From assembly GCA_043777375.1 (NCBI GenBank), contig JAYWHX010000168.1:33378-97377 (forward strand): a stretch of DNA of 64,000 nt. Direction: 5' to 3'. A program made the translations under genes and the position numbers. Shown piece by piece: positions 54,906-63,120 of this stretch (position 1 is its first letter; every line of letters begins with the position of its first letter). The notes beneath the pieces were generated by a model. It worked only from the letters and a program-made list of their open reading frames with translations. It was not told where the DNA came from and did not search any database. The DNA comes from TH-plancto1 sp043777375. GTDB taxonomy: Bacteria > Planctomycetota > Planctomycetia > Planctomycetales > Planctomycetaceae.

Positions 54906-55883
54906 TTATGTTGCCATTTTCAGGGCAAGTTCCCAAGCCCGTTCCTTGATCCGGGCTCCTGATCCGAACCAGGCCGATTCCAGCCGGTTACTGGCTCGAT
55001 CAAGGGATGTCTTCCCGCGTGTGGAACGGTAATGATCCACGAACTCGGTGACCGCGTTCAAGGCCGTCCAGGTCGTGTGCCGGATGTCTGGCATGTCATG
55101 CCCGATCCCCTCTTCAAAAAGCCGCAGCATCTCTTGCCGGACATTCTTCGTCCGTGTGGATTCTCCATCCGGGGAGTCCGGATAGACCTGGCGAAAGTAC
55201 TCTTCCAGCTGACGCAGGCTGGGGTAGTGCCAAGCCAGTCGATTGATCTGCTCCTCGGCATCGTCGTAAAACCGCTTGGCCAGTCCGAGAACTTCCTGAG
55301 CCTGCCGAACCTTCGAGGTCAGGTTCCCTTTATGGACAATTGAGACCCCCTGGCCTCGGCCATTCCTGGCTGCAATGGCCAGTGTGTTTGCACAGACCAC
55401 TCGTATGGGGGTGAAGAAGACCCGCAGAGAAGAACTGCCGTCATGGGAGTTGGACAGCAGCAGATACTTTTCTGTGATGTCGTCCGAATTCTTGACCCGG
55501 ATGTCATCTGGCAGCTTCGCCAACATCCAGATTCGTTCCCCTTTCCCGAGAGCCCCGGCAGTGTGATACCGCAGACTCCCATCCTCCACGATGGCATCCA
55601 GGAATCCAAAGCACTCCCGATTCTGAACGGGGCGGTACGTGTTTCCCACCACTCCGAGAATCGTGTGGCTGTCTTCCCGGACCACAGCCAGCTTGTCGGG
55701 AACAGGGATGTCGTTGATCGTTACCAAGCGGGTCAGTTCCACCTCAAAATCCAGCCCCGCCGCCTCAATGGCTTCACTGGCTGTGGCTGGCTCATCCAGT
55801 CGCGTCCCCAGCCGGTGCCAAGGCACTTCCCCCGTGTACATCATTGAAGGGCGATTGTCGGTCATTGCGAGTTCGTGTGACAT
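54906..55883 (-). CDS. DUF932 protein (phage/plasmid-like TIGR03299 type)
   Basis: 325 residues from ATG 55883. Start MSHELAMTDNRPSMMYTGEVPWHRLGTRLDEPATASEAIEAAGLDFEVELTRL, then VVREDSHTILGVVGNTYRPVQNRECFGFLDAIVEDG and LSNSHDGSSSLRVFFTPIRVVCANTLAIAAR; the CANT segment is typical. DUF932 proteins are widespread in plasmids, phages and ICEs; biochemical role not established. It heads the recombination-type gene set, with the hamB gene just upstream on the same strand. Confidence 0.9.
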   Translation of the reverse strand: MSHELAMTDNRPSMMYTGEVPWHRLGTRLDEPATASEAIEAAGLDFEVELTRLVTINDIPVPDKLAVVREDSHTILGVVGNTYRPVQNRECFGFLDAIVEDGSLRYHTAGALGKGERIWMLAKLPDDIRVKNSDDITEKYLLLSNSHDGSSSLRVFFTPIRVVCANTLAIAARNGRGQGVSIVHKGNLTSKVRQAQEVLGLAKRFYDDAEEQINRLAWHYPSLRQLEEYFRQVYPDSPDGESTRTKNVRQEMLRLFEEGIGHDMPDIRHTTWTALNAVTEFVDHYRSTRGKTSLDRASNRLESAWFGSGARIKERAWELALKMAT

Positions 55884-55944
55884 GGCATCTCGTTGAGTTT
55901 GAAAGAGCAAACATGCTCCTTACCCGGAGATGACAGCGGTCACT

Positions 55945-58509
55945 CTATTTGTCGTTCCCCGTGAGCTGTCGAATCTCATGCTTGCAGACTGCGGGAATGT
56001 TGAGCACCTTTAGTGGAAGTCCAAGGAGCTTCTTCCAGCATTCTTCTCGGCTGATCTCTGGTTGCGAAGTGATTGCCATTTTGATCGCGATGGCTGTCGA
56101 ACGAGAGACACCTATCGACATCAGCATCAAGAGGACCTTGTCCCTGGCACCGAACTCGACATAAAGATCCCATGGGGCCAGTTTGTCCGCCTCATCTGTC
56201 CGCCCCTTTGCAATCAGGAACGCCCGAAGGACATCCGCGTAAGCCTTCAAGTACTTGACATAAGTGAATCGAAGAGTCTGTTCAATGTCATCCAGAAGTG
56301 AGCCGATGGCCCGATTGACTGCCGCTTTATCTGATGGGGTCTGGTAGAAGTTCAGTCGATTATCAATCAAGTCTTTGAGGCTTTGTCCCATCACCCAAAA
56401 GTAACCGAGTGTTGCGAAGTACTTCCAGCTGTCGTTGTTCGATCCAATGAAGACTTCTGCGATCACATGAAAGACTGCCTTAAAGTGATCAATCGCACCT
56501 GGCTGAAATGGATCGACGAGGTACATCTGGGGAGAAAGACCCTTGCTGAACCGGTCCCATAGATCGTTCAACAGCGTGGGAGAGATGACAGCGTTCTTGG
56601 AGCAGACATCCTCTGGCACCTTCAATTGACCGCGAAGAATATCGAGTCTCTGCTCAATTGGAATCATCTCTGAATGGAGATCGGTTGGAACTCTAGAAGA
56701 CTCAGAAAGTTTCTGGTCTCGTAACGTGAATTCAGAGAATGCCTTTCCAAGAAACTGCTCGACGCGATTTCTCTCTTCCACCATCGAGACAGGAGCTGTT
56801 CCATCAAGTACAGCAATGGCTGCCTCGCGGACTGTGTCGTTCTCAACAAATGACTGAAAAGCGGACTTGATCTCGGCAAGCCGCTCTCCTTCAAAAGGCT
56901 TTGTTTCCCAACTGGAAGGGTCGATACACCAAACGATCCCTCGGAAGTTTACACGGAGACGCCCTGCTCGTCCTGCAAGGTTCCAGAAGTCCGGCGTTGC
57001 CATCGGCTTCTTGTTCCCCTGTTTTGGACCAAGAACGACAATGTGGCGGGCTGGAAGGTTTACCCCTTGGAGTAGCGTGCTTGTGCAGGCGACGTACTGT
57101 AGCTTCCGAGTTCGTAACAGAGATTCAACTTGGCTCCGAATAATGTGAGGCATCCTTCCATAGTGGAATGCGACCCCTTTCAACAGAGTGTCCGCCAACG
57201 CATATTTGGGATGAATGTGGGTTTTCACAAAGTCGACAAGGTCAATGACATCTTTGTCGGTTGTCTTCTCTTTGATCTGTTCCGCAAGTTTGTCAGCGAT
57301 ATTCATCGCATCACTTGGTCGGTTTGCAAATACGATCACTGACTCATCTGGTTTCCTGACAAACAACGCAGTTCCAGCCAATCGATCCCATACGCCACTG
57401 AACTTGAATGGGAGTTCGACCTGCCCAACTGGCTGCACACCCGTCGGAGTGATCACCGAGACCGCTGCGGCCTTGGTTGTCCCTTTGACTGGGTCAAGCT
57501 TCACCAGGACCTGTGCCACTGGAGCGAGAGTTTCTGTAAAGAACTCCCCTTCGGATTCAAGGTCGAATTCGCCGAACATGTAACCCGGATTCTTGGTCAA
57601 CGGACTGGCAAAGCATGTTCGAACTGATGGAAAGCGTTTCAGCAGTTCTCGGATTGCGGAATCCAGGATCAGCCCTCGGTCGTCATCACCAATTTCCTGA
57701 GCCTCATCAACATACACCTTGGCCACCGTCAACTCAAATTCTGGAGCCGCAAGCAAACTCACAAGCCTTTCTTGGGTCAGGACGTAGATCAGTCCTGGCT
57801 TGGCCTGTTCCACCGTGAAGCCGATGGGGGCTGCTGAGACAACTACGTCTACCAGCCCTGCCTCACGGAACAGTGAAAGGAGGTCGTTTGTGACTTGCTG
57901 GATCAAGGCTCTTGTCGGGACTAAGTAAACGAGAACGGTCCCCGGCCTCTCAGAGATCGATGTCAGGATGTCGTGTGCGAGGACAAAGGATTTTCCCGCT
58001 GAAGTCGGGGCTGAGACGCTCACGGCTCTCGAACGACGTAGGGAGTCCGTCAGGCGGATCTGAAAGTCGGTGAGTACCCGTGAGCCAATAACTGGATACT
58101 CAACTGTGTTCTCTGATTCCCGAGCGAGTGCTTCCAATGTCAGGCAGGGAGACCGTAGAAGCGACTCATCTTTTAGTGAAAACTGGGTCCGAAGGAGGTC
58201 GCGTCCGGGGAAGTTCCCCAGCCTTGAAAGAATGAACTCCACCGCTCTCGTGATCCCAGGAATGGACGATCCGAACAGTTCGGCTAGTCGAGTGGAAACA
58301 TCGTATGCCCAAGCACGCTCATCCAAAGGCTGAGTAGTGTTTGATCCCGGCGTTTCAAAAGAGAGGATGGACGCTATTCGCAACAGGAACCGGATTTCGT
58401 CTGGTTGGAACACGTCGCTTTCTGTCGTGATGCCAAGACGAGAGCGAAGCTCAAATACGATGAGCTGCCCATAGAGTTGAAGGAATCGGTCATGCACCTT
58501 CTTATCCAA
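55945..58509 (-). CDS. hamB: Hachiman system helicase HamB
   Basis: 854 residues. SF2 helicase: Walker A APTSAGKS (167-174), motif Ia PTRALIQQV (198-206), DEAQ (268-271), motif III-like CFASPLTK, and C-terminal helicase motif NLAGRAGR near 510 (Ski2/Hel308-like). Motif II is DEAQ, not DEAD. Long C-terminal region of ~300 residues specific to the family. It lies immediately after hamA (DUF1837) with an 8-base overlap, the HamA-HamB arrangement of Hachiman anti-phage defence, where HamB senses DNA intermediates and releases HamA. Assignment rests on gene pair plus motifs. Confidence 0.87.
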   Translation of the reverse strand: MDKKVHDRFLQLYGQLIVFELRSRLGITTESDVFQPDEIRFLLRIASILSFETPGSNTTQPLDERAWAYDVSTRLAELFGSSIPGITRAVEFILSRLGNFPGRDLLRTQFSLKDESLLRSPCLTLEALARESENTVEYPVIGSRVLTDFQIRLTDSLRRSRAVSVSAPTSAGKSFVLAHDILTSISERPGTVLVYLVPTRALIQQVTNDLLSLFREAGLVDVVVSAAPIGFTVEQAKPGLIYVLTQERLVSLLAAPEFELTVAKVYVDEAQEIGDDDRGLILDSAIRELLKRFPSVRTCFASPLTKNPGYMFGEFDLESEGEFFTETLAPVAQVLVKLDPVKGTTKAAAVSVITPTGVQPVGQVELPFKFSGVWDRLAGTALFVRKPDESVIVFANRPSDAMNIADKLAEQIKEKTTDKDVIDLVDFVKTHIHPKYALADTLLKGVAFHYGRMPHIIRSQVESLLRTRKLQYVACTSTLLQGVNLPARHIVVLGPKQGNKKPMATPDFWNLAGRAGRLRVNFRGIVWCIDPSSWETKPFEGERLAEIKSAFQSFVENDTVREAAIAVLDGTAPVSMVEERNRVEQFLGKAFSEFTLRDQKLSESSRVPTDLHSEMIPIEQRLDILRGQLKVPEDVCSKNAVISPTLLNDLWDRFSKGLSPQMYLVDPFQPGAIDHFKAVFHVIAEVFIGSNNDSWKYFATLGYFWVMGQSLKDLIDNRLNFYQTPSDKAAVNRAIGSLLDDIEQTLRFTYVKYLKAYADVLRAFLIAKGRTDEADKLAPWDLYVEFGARDKVLLMLMSIGVSRSTAIAIKMAITSQPEISREECWKKLLGLPLKVLNIPAVCKHEIRQLTGNDK

Positions 58510-59461
58510 GGCTCACCCCCAACAGCTCCTTGTAAAATGCTCGACGGAAATCGCCCACTGAGGCAAAAGGGATGAATAAGAAATGGAAAGACAAGTGCCG
58601 GTGGGAATAGCCGTCAAATCTCTTCTTCAGCAGATTTCCAATGTTGACGGTGTAGTCGAGATACTTCTGCTCGAACTCAGCAAACAGAGCGTCTCTTTCC
58701 GTCTCCAGACGATTGTACTGACTCCAGTCCCAGCCAATGAGGCAGGCATGGATAATGTGACATTCGGAGTCTGCGGTTTCACGGTTTATCCAAGAAGTCA
58801 CTTTGTCCTGGAACTGCCCATCAAGATGTTTGAAATGGGACGTGACAAGGTGAAGCTCAGCGTCGGCACGGCATTCGGCGTACAGATTCTGAACGCTCCC
58901 AAGTGCGTCCGTCATGGCACTGCCAATGTTTTGGTACAGCTTGGACTCACCGAGATAAACATCAAGGTGGCCATCATGGGCATCCCACTTGACATGAATT
59001 CCGTCTGTCCCCTTCACCTCGTCTGCGGGATTGGTTTTCAACTCCATTTTGCAGACCACTTGGGGAGCCCCGATTGCGGCCTCCAACAGGAAGAACAGTA
59101 GCAGCTCTCCAACTTCACCCGAATCAGCAATCTTGCGGAAGAAGTCGCGGGCGATCATGAAAAGTTCGCCCTCATCCCCTTCGAACCCCGGTCTCTTCTT
59201 CACCTCTTCTCGGGTTTTCGCGGACAGACAATACTGCACGATGTGCTTGGCGAGTGCCTTGGCGAGAAGCCCGAACTTCGGCTCTTTGGTGGTTGGGTCA
59301 AACTTCACATAATGAAGTGTGAAATCAGCCTGAACTCCGTTAATTTCCAGTGGATGCTTGAGTTCTGAAATACATGTGCTGAATCTCTTTTGGCAGGCTT
59401 CAAGGTACTGTTCCAACGACGGCATCAATGCTGGAGCTTGGGTCACGATTGAGGTGGTCAC
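58502..59461 (-). CDS. hamA: Hachiman effector HamA (DUF1837 nuclease-like)
   Basis: 319 residues, GTG 59461, overlapping the hsdS stop as GTGA. DUF1837 signature is strong: GEVGELLLFFLLEAAIGAPQVVCKMELKTNP, DEVKGTDGIHVKWDAHDGHLDVYLGESKLYQNIGSAMTDAL (D153, E172-x-K174 fit a PD-(D/E)xK site). Later HLVTSHFKHLDGQFQ and CLIGWDWSQYN. HamA is the nuclease that HamB restrains in Hachiman. The upstream partner is hsdS and the downstream is hamB. Confidence 0.88.
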   Translation of the reverse strand: MTTSIVTQAPALMPSLEQYLEACQKRFSTCISELKHPLEINGVQADFTLHYVKFDPTTKEPKFGLLAKALAKHIVQYCLSAKTREEVKKRPGFEGDEGELFMIARDFFRKIADSGEVGELLLFFLLEAAIGAPQVVCKMELKTNPADEVKGTDGIHVKWDAHDGHLDVYLGESKLYQNIGSAMTDALGSVQNLYAECRADAELHLVTSHFKHLDGQFQDKVTSWINRETADSECHIIHACLIGWDWSQYNRLETERDALFAEFEQKYLDYTVNIGNLLKKRFDGYSHRHLSFHFLFIPFASVGDFRRAFYKELLGVSLG

Positions 59462-60666
59462 TCGGAACCTCCATTGAACGCTTGGGCGAGTATTGCAGGA
59501 AGCATGGCGTCAATCTCTTGCTTGATTGGCTGTGCGTCTTCGATGAATCGCTTGATTTGATCCTGAATCGTCTTCAAGTGAGCTACGATCTGCCTTTGCT
59601 CGGCGATGCTCGGCACCGGAACATGAATCGTCTTGAGTTCCTTAGCACTGATCCCGATGTTTCCCGCAGTTGTCGTGCAGAACGCTTCTACGGCTTCCCT
59701 TCCCGCAGGACTGTTCATCGCGTAGCAGACGAACTCTGGTATGACCTTCGTTGAATCGACCCGAAATCGGATCAACTTGTCGGGATAGACCCGGTCTTCG
59801 GGTTGATCTTGTTGGAAGACCGTGAATTTTCCGACGTAGTGCAGGTTTCCATTGAACCGGCAGGCCAACAGGTCGCCTTTTCGAAGTCGATAGGTATCGA
59901 GTTCCCTTTCAGTGATCTGAAGGTACTTGCAGTCAGATTCGTCGACAGTTCCATCGAGACGAGATGTACCGGCACTGATTCTCAGGATAGGAACTCCAGG
60001 AGGGCTATCAGATGGTTTGACTCCAAGTCCATTCCTTGTGTCTTCCGTCAAAAGATCAACAAGGGGAATTGTCGGCCATCTCGTAGGGACGAAGATGGTT
60101 GCGGACGCTCTGCTGAGAAGAATAGACCTCTTTGCATCGGCCTCTTCTCGCAGCCGCTTGGCCTCGTCGATCCTGGCAGTCAGGGCGTCGAGGTATTCGA
60201 CGAGTTGTTGTTGCTCCCGCAGTGGTGGCAGCGGAATGAGCGTCTTCAAGAGTTGCTCGGGTTGCACTCTACGTCGTCGGTCCCCCATTCCTGTCGACAG
60301 GGTCGCTGCCTTCTCCCAAGCTTTTTGCCAACGGAAGTACGTGGCAAGATAGTCCGAACGAATCCGTTTTGAATCACAGTTGAAATGAGGGTATTCGTTG
60401 GAGATGAAGTGGCCGTCGAATTCTTCACCGACGAGTCCATAGGCACCCTCGAAGGCAAAGAGACGGCTGTAGATGAATTGGCCCGCTTGGACTTGGTACA
60501 GGTTGCTCGCACTTGTCGTGGCTCCGGAGATCGGAAGCTTCGCGAACAGCCCTCGCCCAAACGAGTAGATCCCAAAGTTTGGGTACTCCCGATCCGCATG
60601 TACCGGAGTCGCGGTCGAATCTTGAGTGATGACTTCCCCCAGCGGGACCATTGGCCATTTGGTCAT
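59458..60666 (-). CDS. hsdS: Type I restriction-modification specificity subunit HsdS
   Basis: 402 residues, ATG 60666 in an ATGA overlap with hsdM. Two target-recognition domains, each followed by a conserved helix: LKTLIPLPPLREQQQLVEYLDALTARIDEAKRLREEA near 140-180 and IHVPVPSIAEQRQIVAHLKTIQDQIKRFIEDAQ near 350-385. TRD1 contains YSRLFAFEGAYGLV and GHFISNEYPHF; TRD2 contains LRKGDLLACRFNGNLHYVGKF. A bipartite DNA target is expected but cannot be read from sequence. It shares its 3' end (GTGA) with hamA. Confidence 0.93.
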   Translation of the reverse strand: MTKWPMVPLGEVITQDSTATPVHADREYPNFGIYSFGRGLFAKLPISGATTSASNLYQVQAGQFIYSRLFAFEGAYGLVGEEFDGHFISNEYPHFNCDSKRIRSDYLATYFRWQKAWEKAATLSTGMGDRRRRVQPEQLLKTLIPLPPLREQQQLVEYLDALTARIDEAKRLREEADAKRSILLSRASATIFVPTRWPTIPLVDLLTEDTRNGLGVKPSDSPPGVPILRISAGTSRLDGTVDESDCKYLQITERELDTYRLRKGDLLACRFNGNLHYVGKFTVFQQDQPEDRVYPDKLIRFRVDSTKVIPEFVCYAMNSPAGREAVEAFCTTTAGNIGISAKELKTIHVPVPSIAEQRQIVAHLKTIQDQIKRFIEDAQPIKQEIDAMLPAILAQAFNGGSE

Positions 60667-62198
60667 GGTTTCCTCCCGAGGAGTTCTTTGATCTCCCGCA
60701 TAATCTCGGCGATCCGGAGTTCCTTCTTCAGGATGTCATCCGCAAGTTGTTCCGGGGGCAGATGTCCCAGGTCCGCTTTTGCATTCGGGTTCTTGATGTC
60801 CAGATTGCAATTGTTGTCGAGAATCTGCTTCGCCGGGATCTTCCAACTCCGCTCGGATTCCTTTCGTTTCCCCCACCACTTCAGACAGTCGGCAAACTCC
60901 TCGTACTGGATCGGCTGGGTCTTCGTGTATTGCCTCCGCCCTTCCGGCAATGGTTGCTCGTAGAACCAGACGTGCTTTGTCGATCCCGTCCGATCAAAGA
61001 ACAGCAGGTTGGTCGGGATGCTGGTGTAGGGGGCGAAAACTCCGTTGGGCAACCGGATGATCGTGTGCAGGTTGAACTTCGTCAGCAGCTCCTGCTTGAT
61101 CCGGCCACAGACCCCATCCCCAAACAGAACTCCATTGGGAACAACCACCGCAGCTCGTCCCGATTTCGGAGTCGATCTCAGCTTCCGCATGATAAGCTGC
61201 ATGAAGAGCAGAGCAGTTTCGGATGTCTGCTTGTCTTCCGCGAAGTTCCCCTGAATCCCTTTTTCCTCTTCACCGCCAAAAGGGGGATTGGTCAGGATCA
61301 CGTCCACCCGATCCCGTTCGGTGATATCCGTGAGTTTCTGGGAGAGGCTGTTCCCCTTGAGGATCTGCGGCGACTCCAGTCCGTGGAGGAGCAGATTCAT
61401 CTGACACAGCATGTACGGCAGTGACTTGGCTTCATTGCCGTAGATCGACTTCTCTTGGAGAGTTCTTCGAGCCTCGACGGTCTTGCACTGCTTCTCCAAG
61501 TGCCGGAAGGCTTCGACCAGAAATCCTCCAGTCCCACACGCCGGGTCCAGCACGGTTTCCCCCAGCTGAGGGTTCATGACCTCGACCATCAACCGGACCA
61601 CTGACCTGGGAGTGTAGAACTCCCCCGAGTCCCCAGCTGCATCCCGCATCTCTTTGAGCATGCTCTCATAGAGATGGCCGAGAGTGTGAATTTCTTCCGT
61701 GGAGTCGAAGTGGATGGCTCCGATCTGGTTGATCACATCTCGGAGCAGATAGCCGCTCTCCATCCGGTTGTTGACCCCGGTGAAGACAGACGCCACCACA
61801 TCACGGCGGTCATCTCCGTTGCCCCCTTGAAGACTTCTCAGGTAAGCAATCAACCCTCGCCCTTTGGTGCCATCCGGAAGTGTGGCTTCGTCGTTGTTGA
61901 TGAACGCTCGCAGGGCATCGCCGCTGATGCCATCTTCCTTCGCCGCCCAGTCCCGCCACCGATATGGTGATTCGATCACCGGTCGGAACTTCTGACGTTT
62001 CAGCTTCGCACGTTCCTCTTCGATCCGTTCTTGATCGTCCAGAAACTTGAGGAACATCACCCATGTGAGCATGGGCAACCGGTCCAGATCGCCGTTGAGC
62101 CCCTTGTCCTTCCGCATGATGTCGCGGGCAGACTTGACGAGGCTCCCCAGCCGCTGAGCGGTTGTGAGGGGTTGATCGGTCTTGGACTTCTTGGCCAT
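60663..62198 (-). CDS. hsdM: Type I restriction-modification methyltransferase HsdM
   Basis: 511 residues, ATG 62198. N-terminal HsdM_N (LGSLVKSARDIMRKDKGLNGDLDRLPMLTWVMFLKFLDD). N6-adenine MTase: SAM motif DPACGTGGF at 218-226 and catalytic NPPF at 304-307. YTPRSVVRLMVEVMNP and LNLLLHGLE-type region are typical. Length fits. Start lies 7 bases past the PRTase-like stop, and the stop overlaps hsdS (ATGA). Confidence 0.95.
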   Translation of the reverse strand: MAKKSKTDQPLTTAQRLGSLVKSARDIMRKDKGLNGDLDRLPMLTWVMFLKFLDDQERIEEERAKLKRQKFRPVIESPYRWRDWAAKEDGISGDALRAFINNDEATLPDGTKGRGLIAYLRSLQGGNGDDRRDVVASVFTGVNNRMESGYLLRDVINQIGAIHFDSTEEIHTLGHLYESMLKEMRDAAGDSGEFYTPRSVVRLMVEVMNPQLGETVLDPACGTGGFLVEAFRHLEKQCKTVEARRTLQEKSIYGNEAKSLPYMLCQMNLLLHGLESPQILKGNSLSQKLTDITERDRVDVILTNPPFGGEEEKGIQGNFAEDKQTSETALLFMQLIMRKLRSTPKSGRAAVVVPNGVLFGDGVCGRIKQELLTKFNLHTIIRLPNGVFAPYTSIPTNLLFFDRTGSTKHVWFYEQPLPEGRRQYTKTQPIQYEEFADCLKWWGKRKESERSWKIPAKQILDNNCNLDIKNPNAKADLGHLPPEQLADDILKKELRIAEIMREIKELLGRKP

Positions 62199-62205
62199 TG
62201 TGAAA

Positions 62206-63120
62206 TCATTCTTCTTTGAGCTTGGTCCAATAGTCTGGATCGATCAGCTTCGCATCCTCGATATTTCTGATCACATGCGAAATCTCCTCACCCACAACGC
62301 CGATAAGAGTCTCATCAAGAAGGGCTGCTTTCAGCAACGTGGCCTTCCCAGGTTCGATGATCAGCAACCTTCCCTCAACCTGAAGTCGATGGCTGAAAGA
62401 CTGTCCGCCCGAATTATCCACTTCGTATCCAAGAAGGTCATCTTTGTCTTCAATCAGAAGGTCCGATACCTCGATCGGATACACTTGGACCTGATATTGT
62501 GTGGTATTATCTGAATAGGCTTTGGAAGCTCGATTCGGTGGATGGCCAGACTTATGTAGTAAGTGAAAATCAACCTTCCATTCTTCATTCGTGTCTGCGT
62601 TCAAGCGACCTAGTAGTCGGCTCATGGCTGCACAACTGTCTCCTCCTTTCGCATGATCCAGTACGCCGATTTTGCGATGCGGGCATGGGCCGTTCTCAAA
62701 GAGTATGCTCCGGAGATCCTCCATGATTCGCTTGTCGTTTGTACCACGAGACATGTCTGTGCCATCAAATGGTCGGAACAACTTTGAATCGTTGCAGATG
62801 ATCTGGGACTGCAGGCCAGGCAAGCGGCCTCCTCGCAACGGACACAATACAAGGTCGTACTCGGACTCCTTAATCATGCGTGCTACGTTGACAAGCTTTG
62901 ACGCATAGTCGAAGGCATGAGGCTTCTGGATAGTGTATAACTGCTTTTGTTTACGGAGGCTTTCAATCAGTTTGTCTGATTCCGTTCCCTCGGCGATGGT
63001 GTCAATTATGACTGGAGAATCAGCTTTGTAGAATGGGTTCGTGATATTGACCGCATACGCCACAATGGGCGGTGCAATATAGATCCCAGAGGCCACGTAG
63101 TTTTCTGGAGTGTTAAACAT
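62206..63120 (-). CDS. Phosphoribosyltransferase-like protein inside the type I R-M operon
   Basis: 304 residues from ATG 63120, overlapping the hsdR stop by 8 bases. SEYDLVLCPLRGGRLPGLQSQII (about 88-108) resembles the PRTase core strand and loop, and KIGVLDHAKGGDSCAAMSRLL (about 151-170) occupies the PRPP-loop position, but reads DHAKGGDS instead of the usual D/E-D..x(3)-TG.T. So PRPP binding may be altered or lost. No nuclease motif and no TM. C-terminal half: YQVQVYPIEVSDLLIEDKDDLLGYEVDNSG and LLIIEPGKATLLKAALLDETLIG. Conflict-system PRTases (PRTase-CE type) are a possible relative. No known role in type I R-M; this is a candidate new component. Confidence 0.6.
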   Translation of the reverse strand: MFNTPENYVASGIYIAPPIVAYAVNITNPFYKADSPVIIDTIAEGTESDKLIESLRKQKQLYTIQKPHAFDYASKLVNVARMIKESEYDLVLCPLRGGRLPGLQSQIICNDSKLFRPFDGTDMSRGTNDKRIMEDLRSILFENGPCPHRKIGVLDHAKGGDSCAAMSRLLGRLNADTNEEWKVDFHLLHKSGHPPNRASKAYSDNTTQYQVQVYPIEVSDLLIEDKDDLLGYEVDNSGGQSFSHRLQVEGRLLIIEPGKATLLKAALLDETLIGVVGEEISHVIRNIEDAKLIDPDYWTKLKEE

